From Daphnia pulex (Eukaryota > Arthropoda > Branchiopoda > Diplostraca > Daphniidae), in NCBI RefSeq assembly GCF_021134715.1, contig NC_060024.1, positions 10,354,001 through 10,418,000 of the forward strand: a DNA stretch of 64,000 nucleotides. Reading direction: 5' to 3'. The notes beneath the pieces are model-generated. The model was not told the DNA's origin. It saw nothing but the letters and a program-made list of their open reading frames with translations, and did not search any database. Below, piece by piece: positions 12,388 to 24,154 of this stretch. Both the position numbers and the translations under genes were made by a program. Each line of letters starts with the position of its first letter. Position 1 is the stretch's first letter.

Positions 12388-13048
12388 GTGCGTGTCAAAA
12401 TCAATTTTTGATTTTATCAATTTGAACTCATTTGTAAATTGTGTCTAGACAGCCCTTCATTCTAACATGATTTAACACAGAATTGCTTCACCCCATTTCT
12501 TAGAAGCCATGCGCGGCGCATAGAAACTGGACTGTTTATTCTGTAAATTTCAGCAGCATTGAAGGAAAGAACTAGTTTTTCTTGAAATAACAAAGGGCGA
12601 TAAAAGCTCTCCTCTTGTTTTTCCTGACAAATGCCACTAAACGAAAGGCATTGTGTCGCTGTGCAATGTGCATACATTTTACGCTACACAAATTTCTCAG
12701 AACTAATATTTTCGTGAGTTTTACCGAGCACGAGCATACCAGCACACAATAGCAGTCCAGCTCTTTGATTACCAGTTTACAGTCCCGAAGAATGGACAAA
12801 TTGGGAAATTCAACCCATTGGCTATCACCCGTTCCCTCAGTCATGATAAGTATCACGTGATCATTAATATACTCTTTAGATTGGATAACCTTGAATCTCC
12901 CACCTCACTCCTGTAAATGGCAAGCAGCAAGAAAAAGATAGCGAAATCTCCTGATGCGATTTGTAAAATGTTATGCAGTTCAACGCTAGCTGCCACCCAA
13001 CACAGACATAATTAAAGCACGCGTCATTAGCACACGTCATTTGCCATC
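12388..13048. other. Intergenic between tRNA-Thr and lectin gene 1
   Basis: A minus-strand open frame of 94 codons (12572-12856) is present but resembles no family and has no signal peptide or clear splice partner. I see nothing else here beyond the likely promoter of the lectin gene just before 13049. Confidence 0.4.
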
Positions 13049-13975
13049 ATGAAGAACTCTGTGAGTGAAAGTGTATCGTTAACATTTCTTTGTGAACTAA
13101 TCATTTATTATCAATTGTGCTTCATTCCGTAAGGTGATTACCAATCTTCTATTGGTGGTCTGTGCGGCATCAACCCAAATACCGGCTCAGTGGACGAGCA
13201 GCAGCTACATCAATAAACCACTAATTCTCCTATCTGTACCTTTTCCTTATTTGGCAATTTTTGCAAAATCATCGACGGTGTCGGAGGAAACAACAACTCA
13301 AACAAACGCTAAAAATTATGCTCCCCGTTCTGTTCAAACGATATGTCCAAAGGAATCGACAGGTACAAAGAAATTGTTTCTTTTATTTTAGAGGTCCGTT
13401 TCATTTTCCTGTTACTTTTCAGAAAATGCTCAGCGCTTAACAGAAATGGAATCGCAGATTGATGTATTAAAAAAGGAAATAGAATTTTTAAAAACAGGTA
13501 ATGGTGAACATTAAAATAAAACAGCAGGTGACCTAGAAAATAATTTATTTCAATCTAAATACGGAAATCAAATCGTCTATTCCTTATTCGGCAGCGTATG
13601 CAGGTCTTTCATTTGCTGGTATGCAAATAATACTTTCTTTTCTTGTTTCGCAAATTTTAATTAAATCAGTTGATTGGTGTAACAGGGACTGAGGAATCAT
13701 TTACGTGCGAAGGAGAATCCAATGTGATATCCTGTTCCGGTGGAAAAGGCATTGTCGTCGATTTCGCTAATTACGGCCGGACATCCCACCATATCTGCAT
13801 CTATAATGAAAAAATTGATGTAATCAATGACTGCTTCACCCCGTCGCATACCGAAATGGTAAGCGGACGCTGCAACGGCCAAGCTAGCTGCATTGTGATA
13901 GCCACCAACGATTTTTTCGGTGATACCTGCCCTAACGTTTACAAATATTTACAAGTAAAGTACCGCTGCGTTTAA
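13049..13975 (+). CDS. Secreted SUEL/rhamnose-binding-type lectin with coiled-coil neck
   Basis: Five exons (13049-13060, 13134-13362, 13423-13497, 13604-13618, 13686-13975) give 206 residues; one is a 15-nt microexon. The protein starts with a signal peptide (MKNSVITNLLLVVCAASTQ), then a Ser/Thr-rich spacer, a heptad-like segment (LTEMESQIDVLKKEIEFLKT) that should form a short coiled coil, and one Gal_Lectin/SUEL domain of about 95 residues. The lectin domain has the usual marks: ANYGRTS, CNGQASCIVIATNDFFGD, CPNVYKYLQVKYRC, and the conserved Cys set. Proteins of this family bind L-rhamnose or D-galactose on microbes and mucus and act in innate immunity or egg coats. The coiled coil suggests an oligomer, like collectins. 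It is the first of two adjacent lectin genes. Ligand and role are inferred from the domain only. Confidence 0.85.
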
Positions 13976-14616
13976 AACAATACTGGATACTGGAAATCAA
14001 AAATATTTCAATTTTCTTTTATAATGAATACATTTTTTAAATAATTTGCTTTTTTTTTTGTAAGGCAGCTAATGGCAGCAACTAGGAATTCTAATTCAAC
14101 TTACACACCAAAAACGTAGCCTATTTGATCATGTAAATGAGAAAAAATGGATCAATAACTACCTACGTCGAACTCGAACGATATTGATGCAAATAACAAG
14201 TGGTCTTACACAGATGTTCTGAGTAAACCAATGGCATTAGTTCAAACATATTCTTAGCCTGCCCTGCTCTGTGAAGCCTATGTCCAACAGGTCCCAGCAA
14301 GTATTGACAGCTCAAATATTGTTGCCCGAAACAGATTAGCATATGGCGTCTATAACGATAAACAGCGAATATAGATTGCAACTGCTGCGTATTCTATAAC
14401 AGAATGCGAGGTCTATGGTCCAGTGGTGTTTTCACTGAACCTGCACAGGTGTTGTTCGTAATTGAAATCGAATGTGCTTTTCCGAACGCACTTGGTGGTA
14501 GGTAATTTGTTTTCCATGACTATAGCCCTATATAATCGCGGAGAATTGTTGTGATAACTCGTTATTCCACTACAAAATCCCGTAACTTCAACAGCACATT
14601 GGGAACGTAACCGAAA
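13976..14616. other. Intergenic between the two lectin genes
   Basis: The stretch contains the 3' end of lectin gene 1 and the promoter of lectin gene 2. A TATATAA box is at 14529-14535, about 85 bases before the next start codon. No other gene is seen. Confidence 0.5.
14529..14535 (+). promoter_or_regulatory. TATA box of lectin gene 2
   Basis: TATATAA lies 82 bases upstream of the ATG at 14617, which fits a transcription start near 14560 and a short 5' UTR. Confidence 0.5.
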
Positions 14617-15458
14617 ATGATTCGAGCAGATCCGCTTCACTTTATTTGTCTTATCCTAGTCAGTTCTCTTGGCCTTCAAGTAAGTAATTTCATTTTTTTT
14701 AGACTAACAAACTTAACAAATGATAAAATTCAACAATAACGCGAATTCGTATTTAGCAACAAGTTGCAAGCAAGACAGCGCTTCAATCTGATCGAGGTAA
14801 TTTTAATTCAATTTTAATTCAGTATTTCAGGAGGAAATTAAATACTAAAATCTTGTAAATAATGTAAGCAGCGATCGAGGAATCGTTCACCTGTGAATGG
14901 CAAACCAAAACTTTAACCTGCCCCGATGGACAAGGCATTGTAATTGATTTTGCCAACTACGGCCGTACAACCCACCCAGTTTGCGTGATGGACCCGGTGC
15001 GTGACGCACCCAATACTTGTAGCACCTCGTCTCACACCAACTTTGTCGCGACATTCTGCAATGGCCGGTCGAATTGCGTCATCCCCGCTGTTAATTTATT
15101 TTTTGGTGACCCATGTCCTAACGTCTTCAAGTATTTGCAAATCAAATACCACTGCGCTTGCCCATCTGAAGTCGTCGAGTCATTCACTTGCGAGTGGGAT
15201 TCCAGGACGTTATCTTGTCCGAGTGGGAAAAGTATCGTCATTGATTTCGCTAATTACGGTCGCACTACTCACCCAGTTTGCGTGTTGGACCCGGTGCGTG
15301 ATGCCGTCAATACCTGTTCAACTGCAGCGCACACGGGTATCATTGGCCAACGCTGTAACGGGAAATCTAGTTGCGTCGTGCCGGCTACCAACGACTTTTT
15401 TGGCGACCCCTGCCCCAATGTTTTCAAGTATTTACAAATCAAATCTCATTGTGCTTAA
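14617..15458 (+). CDS. Secreted lectin with two tandem SUEL/Gal_Lectin domains
   Basis: Three exons (14617-14679, 14757-14796, 14872-15458) encode 229 residues. After a signal peptide (MIRADPLHFICLILVSSLGL) and a short linker come two lectin domains in one exon, each of about 92 residues and closely alike. Both start ESFTCEW, contain IVIDFANYGRTTHPVCV and DPVRDA-NTCST, then CNG(R/K)S, FFGDPCPNVFKYLQIK, and end in HC. They are joined by only CPSEVV. The two-domain layout is common in rhamnose-binding lectins of fish and invertebrates. The high likeness of the domains suggests a recent internal duplication or gene conversion. A cross-linking role on microbial surfaces is likely, but it is inferred from the family. 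The neighbour upstream is a one-domain paralogue. Confidence 0.87.
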
Positions 15459-17711
15459 ATTTCACGGGAAAATGGAGCGGCTTATTTAGGGGAAAATATA
15501 GGGGCATTGTACTAGGATATTGGTGGAAATAAACTTCATATAGAACTCTAATAATATTTTATTTGTGACACACATCAACCTGTCGACAACTGAAATATTT
15601 TTTGATCTTGAAATAGTTGCGGCCCATTTTTGTCAGGTAGGATGGTTGCACCAAACAGATACGGAAGTCACAGCATATAAAAAGAAAAGTTATGGACTCG
15701 CTATGCCTTGATACCTGTGGATCCGGTTATTACTTATTAGTTATTCAACCTTTTTTTAGCCATCCATCAAGGCGTCAGGTGTGTCAGTCGATTTCCAAAT
15801 ATATTCATCAGGTTTTTCTTCTTTTATCATTCAAGTTCCCGTATATCAGATAACCACATGTGAAACATGCATCCTTATTTTCACTTTCTTATCAATTTCT
15901 AGGAACTATTCCTGTAAGGAGAGGAATAATCCTCTGGCGCCCGTTTATTGCTGGCATAAGAAAATCAGTTAATCACCATTTCAAATTTCATTATTATTCT
16001 TCCAGTCCTTCCGAATGCAGTCATGACGGACGTTTTTCCTTACCAAAAGTTTGTTGTTCCATCAATCAGTTGATTCTGATACTACGTCACGCTGGAGGAA
16101 AGTGTATGCGGTCATAAAGAGCCTTTTGGGATTTTGAGAATGCCGTTTTTATTCGAACTCACTTAAAGCATTTGGAAAGTTGATGAGCCCTGGCGAAGGA
16201 GAACAACAGTGAAAGAAACGAAAGAAGAAAAGTTTTAAAAAAAGTGGAAAAAAACGAGTTTCAAGCCAAAAGTTTTTAAAAATCATTGGATTTTAAACAA
16301 AAGCTCAAATGCCCTTGCATTGAAGAAGATTGATTCAAATGCCCTTAATTAGAAAATTTCTTATTCGTCTCATTTAGACAACCGTCAATTGATTAGAGGA
16401 ACTTGGTTGATTGCCCATGAATGCAGTCGATCAGTGCTGGCGCGCTCTTGGAATACCTAAACGAAATTTTCATTTCAGTTAGTTTGTATTTTAAAAGACA
16501 TCTTAGAAAAACTCCCGAAAAAAAAGGATACTTGACTAACACGAATATAAATATCCACGAATACGCGGATTGGGTAGACGAAGTCACGTCCCAGCAGCAG
16601 CCGCAAACAAAAAGTAAGAAGAAAGAATGAACATCAAAAACTGACTTTCACGTGAACTTTTCTCTGCTGGGAACGCCCAGCTCAGCAGTATAGAACTCGG
16701 GCTATTTGGCACAACCGTTTCTCTCTCGGCACAGCTGTTATTTCATTTTTTTTTTCTCGGCAGTCTTCGGTGAGCGACGAGTTGCGCTAGAAGTACCTTT
16801 TCTATTCTGTGTTGCTGCCACTTAAAAGTTTTCCCGAATTGCGCCTCCTTTCCTTTTCTGTGTCTTGAAAATTGAACGAAGCGAAAGGATGTGGTGATTG
16901 GATGCCCAGAACAGTGAACACAGCAGCAGCCGCACTTTCTAAAATAATAAAAAAAAACTCCATTTCCTTTTCTTTTAAGGTAAGCCTTTGAATAAAGTAA
17001 AAAGAAACACGAATTTCTCGTGAGCGGAACATTCATCATCACAGCAGTGGCTATTTGTTATGTGGTTTTGTATATCCCTGTTGGGTTTCGTTTCGCTTTC
17101 CACTTGGTACGTGCCGAGCGTGAGCCAACAGTTCGTCGCTTATATACCGAATGCATTTCCCACCGACAAATTAAAATAAAACATGACAACACGAGAAGAA
17201 AATCCTGAAGTTACTAAGCGCTCACATGGAAGGCTGGGCTATTTTTGATTCTCTTAAAGTCGCACCGTGTTTTTATATTTATACATATTTTTACATCGGT
17301 CGCCCTTTTTTTTGTGTGACCCTGATGCTCAAACGTCGCTGTTGTGTGTGCATCGTTTTTTAATTTTATTTTCGGTTCCCCTGTCGTATTCCCCATACTT
17401 CGATGCCAGATGTTGGAAAGTATAAACAAATGTCCATCGTGACTGTACTATCTGGCCAAACAAATATGTAGATCGTTTTATTCTTGCAACGTGGTATATA
17501 CACAACTGACCTAGTTTCGATGAGAGACAACATTTCTCCATCGGTTTCTTATTAATAAAAAAAAAATTATTCGTGTACTGGTGATTGTAATTAATCATTT
17601 GAAAATTTTTCTGTTTTTTTTTAACTCTCCCTTATCAAGGTGATGAAAGGAGTGGAAGAGTGAACAAGAATTTTTTCAACTGAAAATTATTAAAAAGAAA
17701 AGGCAGAAAAA
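15459..17711. other. Intergenic with LITAF 5' region
   Basis: The stretch is long, with no complete gene. At 15640-15670 is a short piece resembling ZNFX1 coding sequence (see finding). At 16690-16980 the base composition changes and a strong donor (TTAAG|GTAAGC, at about 16979) is seen, so a 5' UTR exon of the downstream LITAF gene may lie there, spliced to an acceptor before 17712. Several short open frames here look accidental. Confidence 0.35.
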
Positions 17712-18173
17712 ATGTTGGGGCCAAACGCATGCACAATGAAATGCCCGCAGTGCCAAGCGGAAATTCAAACTGGTATCAAAACCAAACCTGGATTGGTTCC
17801 TATGTTATCGGGCATCTTAATTTGCTTTGTTGGGTACACAACCTTTTTTTTCCCAGCTGTTTTTTAAATTTGATAGGTTGTCCTAATGGTTTGACTTTCA
17901 CTTGATTTCAAACACAGGTGTTTCCTAGGGTGTTGTTTAATACCTTGTTTCAGTAAGTTAATTATTCATAAACGAGTTCCTTGAATTTTGTAATTGTTAT
18001 CAAATTGTTATCATTATAGTTAAAGACTGCCTGGATGTCGAGCATTTCTGCCCCAGTTGTAATGCATACCTCGGTCTGATACATTATCTATTTATCTATT
18101 TATACACTGCGCCATTCTCACGTCTAATTTTTTCCACTCAACTTTTTTAGGTCGTTTCAAGCGGTTCCTCTAA
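17712..18173 (+). CDS. Short LITAF-domain protein
   Basis: Four small exons (17712-17833, 17918-17952, 18020-18073, 18151-18173) encode 77 residues and would be missed by any single-frame scan. The protein is almost entirely a LITAF domain: CPQC near the N terminus, a threonine/glycine stretch, a hydrophobic membrane-inserting segment (LVPMLSGILICFVGCFLGCC) ending IPCF, then DCLDVEHFCPSCNAYLG and the basic end RFKRF. The two CxxC knuckles bind one zinc, and the amphipathic insert anchors the protein on the cytoplasmic face of late endosomes and lysosomes. Relatives (LITAF/SIMPLE) act in endosomal sorting. The N-terminal proline-rich PPxY region of LITAF is missing here, so binding to NEDD4 or TSG101 is unlikely. 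The last exon is only 23 nt. Confidence 0.82.
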
Positions 18174-18640
18174 CTCTCGCGGTTCCTATCCAATGTTTTC
18201 GTGCACTGCTTATTAAGTAATCTGATTGGACTTGATTTCTTTCTTATGAATTTTGCTGAATAATTTCAAACCTTTTTTTTGTGTATTAAAAATACATACG
18301 CCTTTTTTTACAATCTAGTTTTTCTTTCTTGTGAGGTGTCATTACGTCAGAAGTGGATAAATACGAGAATACATTTTTTTTGTAATAAAAAAGCATTGAA
18401 AAAGAAAAACTTTTAGAAAAAAATTTGAATTGGCGCTTGACCGAGATATAAGTCGATTGGTTATTACATCCGTCTCCGCCGATGGCGCTGTTTTTTAAGG
18501 ATGAGTCGTCAGTTAGTAGGAACTGGAAGACCGGCCTTAAATTAAAAGAATTGTTTGGGATTAATTGTTTATGTGGCGTCGAGTTACGTTTTTGTAGCCT
18601 TTTTTAGTAAAGAAATCTCGTCGAGCTTATCGTGCTGATC
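18174..18640. other. Intergenic between LITAF-like and ATG5
   Basis: The stretch carries the LITAF-like 3' UTR and the ATG5 promoter. No further gene is seen. Confidence 0.4.
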
Positions 18641-19756
<1,116 letters not shown>

Positions 19757-20992
19757 ACGTATTGAGGCATGGCGTATGCATTTTTGATTTCTATTTGTTT
19801 CCACTGTATAATAATGTTTTTGACGAATTTTTTCCTCTCGGGGTTTCTATTTTCCGTACGGACAAGGTTAGGTGTCCTGTTAGTCATATGACTTTGTACG
19901 CCCTTTCTTTATCGGCTCCCTATTTTGATATACATAGTGTACATTTTTGGTCATTAATAATGTTAATATTGAAGGTCTTTTTCACAGATTTTCATTCAAC
20001 ACTATAAGCGCTTAAATATTCCGTCTCTTTAAGCATAGAAAAGTTTTTTTTGGCACAGTAATTTTATTAGGTAAATTTGCCTCATTCAAACTAAATGTTA
20101 GATTCGATACAATAACCTATCTTAATTGCTGAATTAGATTAATGCAAATAAGGAAAGACGGACGAACTTTTGATATTTTTCTCGTGGTTTTCGGAAATAT
20201 TTAAATTATTGCATTCAACAAGGTGAATAGATTACAGATACAAAATAATCTCCTTTCTTTCCGACGTGCCGACTGAATTGATAGTAGCTACCCAGTTCAA
20301 ACCATTTAATTAATAATGTAATCCACAGTTTTTATAGATACTCCTGTCACTGCCCAAAAACTTACCATGATTTTTACATAAAATTGGTAGATACGATTGC
20401 AATGCTTTCATAATTGTAAGTCCCGATTAATACCGAGCTTATACTACGCCAATAAAATACGAATGCATTAAGAACATGAAATATTGTATTTGCAAGTTGT
20501 AACGGAGCGGCGCGAAAGTGTGTTTTCTTGACTCAGTGGAGTCATTACACCTCATTCCAGAAATTGACTAACGCGTTTTTTGTTATATCGTTGAGGTCGT
20601 GTTCTCAAATAAGACAACTATGGGTTACCTAGAATAGGGTTAAGCTCTATTCTTCAGAATTCTCCTGATTGATTAGATAAAAATTAGAATAAAGTTATTC
20701 AAATTTTATTTTCTGCTGTTTTAAATGTTTTTTCCGTGTTTGCCTTAAAATATTCTCTTCTTATCAGATAATTTGGTGGTCGGTTGCCAACACTGTTCCG
20801 GACTAGTCGGTTAATCGCTTTACCTTTTAGCGCTGTTACCACATCATCACGTGAGAACCTTTAAACTGCGTTATATTTTCTCCCACAGATGGCCTCATAA
20901 GCAAGAAACAACTTGCTCTATTTACGTTTTGCCAGTTTCACCGGTTAATTCCTTTCTGTTGTGACTTGTGACACATTCAGCCAATTTTCATC
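19757..20992. other. Intergenic between ATG5 and MESH1
   Basis: The 1.2-kb AT-rich stretch has no convincing gene. A 91-codon open frame (19732-20007) overlaps the ATG5 end and continues in low-complexity sequence; I see no family likeness. Confidence 0.4.
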
Positions 20993-21611
20993 ATGGCACA
21001 AGGAGATGTGTCGATCGAGCTAATTGAATGTGTAGATTTTGCAGCAATAAAACATCGAAATCAGAGACGAAAGGATAGCGATTCTACTCCGTACATAAAT
21101 CATCCCGTAGGTAAAGGAACATATTTTTAATTGACGTGTTATTGTGTATTGAAGTGGTTTTCTAATAAGTGTTGATTGCATAACAGGTGTTGCTAGAATC
21201 TTGACGAGTGAAGCTGGCATTAAAGACCTTATTGTTCTGCAAGCTGCACTTCTGCATGACACTGTTGAAGATACCGACACAACATTTGAGGAACTGGAGA
21301 AAAAGTTTGGGAAAGCTGTCACAGATGTTGTGCGAGAGGTAACTGATGACAAAAGCCTCCCGAGTGAAGAGAGGAAGAGATTACAAATTGTTCATGCTCC
21401 CACATCCAGCCATGAGGCTAAGCTAGTAAAACTAGCTGACAAACTGTACAACCTCCGAGACTTGTGTAAGGGTACTCCAAGGGGTTGGTCTTCTAGACGA
21501 TGCGAAGAGTATTTTAAATGGTCAAAGAAAGTTGTAGATGGTTTACGTGGTAACTGCCCTGCTATTGAAAAAGAATTGGATAAAATATTCATTGCTAAGG
21601 GATTAATGTAA
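20993..21611 (+). CDS. HDDC3: MESH1/HDDC3 HD-domain pyrophosphohydrolase
   Basis: Two exons (20993-21110 and 21187-21611) encode 180 residues, the full length of animal MESH1. The HD-domain metal site is visible: YINHPVGVARIL with the first His, LLHDTVEDTD with the HD pair, and KLVKLADKLYNL with the distal Asp. The ending YFKWSKKVVDGLRGNCPAIE is typical of the family. MESH1 is the metazoan relative of bacterial SpoT hydrolase. It can hydrolyse the alarmone ppGpp in vitro, and in animal cells it acts as an NADPH 2'-phosphatase. It is a soluble cytosolic Mn-dependent enzyme. The bacterial synthetase half is absent, as in all animals. The intron is in the glycine codon of HPVG. The gene is intact. 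Confidence 0.94.
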
Positions 21612-21881
21612 ATACCATAACATTTTAAGGCAAATTTTGTATTGCATTATTGTACAAAATGATACATATGTCTGATTAAAAACAAGAAAAACATTTATTT
21701 TGTATTTGACAATAACTAATGGCGATTAATTGGGAGGTACTGTATATATTGATATTTTACAATTGTGTCAGGTTATTTCGTGTTTTTTTTAAGAAACAGG
21801 CCCCAATTAATTGGGCATTATCTTCCTTAGGTGAAATTAATCATCAAGACTTTATTCTGCGCCAGCACCAAAGAGCCAGAC

Positions 21882-24154
21882 TTATTCTTTTTCATTCTTC
21901 TTTGGTTTTTTGTTCTCCATCGTTTCAATCGTCAAATAACCAATCATTCCGGCTGCGAGCACCCCAACAAGAACCCAAAGTTTCGCATTTGCGCACAATG
22001 CGTAGCTGTAAGCGAAAGCAATTGCGAAGCCCAAACTCTCCCACAGTCGATAGTTGCTGAAGGCAGCTTCTTCGGAACCAGAAAAGATGACGCCATAGAA
22101 AGCTGGGATAGATTTTTAGAAGGTTCAAAATTGTAAAAGGTATAATCGATTGTACGTATTTTTAACTTAATATTAAAGAAATAATACTTACAGTTGATTT
22201 GTGTCTGCCAAATTGAATCTGCAAGTCCCCAGAAGCCAGCAATGACGAAAAAGATTACAGCGTTATCAGGATCTGGCTTCCACAAGAAGAGTGCTATAAT
22301 CAATGCCGCGTTCAGTAAAGCTCCAAACACAAATATGGGAATTCGTCCCACTCTCTTGACTATCGAGCCGCAAGTGATAGATCCGATTGCGTCAGCCGCG
22401 CCGTAGCAGATGAGTACGAATCCGACGTGTTGCACTCCCCAGGCACACGAAATGTAGGCCTTTAGTAAAATAATTATGCGACATTAAAAAAAAAAGATTT
22501 TACCAAAAACAAAAACACGATAGTTACCGCAGTGAATTCGGCTGTGAGAAAAGCTTGTTCAAAACCGGACCAGAGGGTCAATGGAATAATCAGTAATTGA
22601 TAAGGATTTCTCATATGTTGGAAGGTAGCAAGAAGCAAAGCGACTCCGGTTTTGCCTGTACTGCTACCTTGACGTTCTGCTTCACCAAATCTTTAGGATA
22701 AAAACCAAAGGTAATATTTAGTTTAGTAAAAGCTTCATTTGTTTATAAAGGAAATTCCTATGTAGGTAAGCAACTGTGTGCTTAAATTACCTGGAAAGAG
22801 GATCAACTAGAAGAGCCATGATGGCTGATGCCAGTAAAGCGAAACCAAGAAGGATTCCCGTCAGCATTTGAATCTGAGCTTCATCAGGTCGCTGCAAAGG
22901 TGAGGAAACACTGCCGTCTCCCGTTATGTTGGTAAGATTTCGACTGTTGCAGAAATTAGCTCCACAGTATTCTAAAACTTGATCGTCTACGTTCGTTGCG
23001 TTAGCTTTGTCCATTGAGAGCACTGTTTAACGTTAATAAGTACAAACAATTAGTCAATTAGAATTATCTTTAAATAACAAGGAAATTTCTTTACCAAGTG
23101 AACTGATAAGGTTGCCCCAAATTTGTGAAGTCTGGAAGACCATAAAGAAGACACCAAAAAATCTTGTAATGCTCGGTTCAGCCGAATTGTCTCCGATCAA
23201 AGCTGCATACCGGTTTCCGACCTGTGAAAAATCGCGCATGATGAAATAACGTATAGAAATGTCAAGTGGATAAGGCGGTCGACATAGCTCGACAATAAAA
23301 ATGATGATGATCTCACTTGGGTAAGATAAGTGCATTTGGCCGACCACTGAAAAGAAAAAGAAAAAAATTCGTTTTAAAAGAGAAAAGAAAGTTAAAATAA
23401 TTATCTATTCAATAATAACCATAGGTGCCGCTCCAATTCCGAGGATGATGGCTGCAGGAATAAGTGTACCAAAAGACGGCCAGAACTGAGCGATGATGTA
23501 GACTGAGTAGCAGAGTTGACAGAACACCATGGTCCACTTGCACTTGATTGTCTTGATCAGCCAAGTTGGGACAAACATGCAGGAAACGAGTAAAGCAACA
23601 TAGATGGTAGCTGAGGCTGTCGTTCCCAATCCGGCGTCGGCATTGATAGAACTCTATAAGTTGACATCATGTTATGTAATACGCATCCCAATCAACAAGT
23701 AAGTGAAATTTACCTGCAGGTTGCCGACAGAATTAAAAGCCGTAAAAAGACACATGAAGGAAAGGCTGATGACGGCGACATTTTTCCAAATTCTCATCTT
23801 TTCTTGTTTTATTTCAGCTTGCGTCATCGATCTCACCGGTGTCATTCCATCATTCTCATTCTGAAAGTTGGGATTTTGATTCTTGACTTCAGTCTGCTGC
23901 CCTACGGTCGTCTCATTTCCATCAGGATATACTCCCACTGAACAAAAAGATATTGAGGTCAGTCAATTTTCAAAGAACAACTTTGCGGGGAAACCCCAAA
24001 CGCGTTTGAAAAGGCGCTAGGAGGCACTAGCTTTCGCTTTCTCCCTTTTCAGACGGAATTTACCTGATGAATAAGGCGGGGGGTTTTCCAAGGTTTCAGT
24101 TGCGACGTATCCTGCATTCTCTTCTCCGTTTTCGACCTCACCTGGGTTTCCCAT
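21882..24154 (-). CDS. UNC-93A-like MFS membrane protein
   Basis: A multi-exon gene runs from the ATG at 24154 (MGNPGEVENGEENAGYVATE) to the stop at 21882. The cytoplasmic N terminus is acidic and Pro-rich. Then come helices with UNC-93 marks: KNVAVISLSFMCLFTAFNSV, LGTTASATIYVALLVSCMF, a conserved FGVFFMVFQTSQIWGNLISS block, MQHVGFVLICYGAADAIGS, and the end GSEEAAFSNYRLWESLGFA. About 11 membrane segments are expected. UNC-93 in nematodes regulates a two-pore potassium channel (with SUP-9/SUP-10); vertebrate UNC93B1 carries nucleic-acid-sensing Toll receptors, while UNC93A is poorly known. This one is nearest UNC93A by its NYRLWE ending. The transported substrate, if any, is unknown. Introns at about 22.1, 22.5, 22.7, 23.0, 23.4, 23.7 and 24.0 kb are short. 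Confidence 0.9.

Noticed and set aside
12572-12856. 94-codon minus-strand open frame next to tRNA-Thr
   Set aside because: No signal peptide, no family likeness, no splice partners; AT-rich sequence gives such frames by chance.
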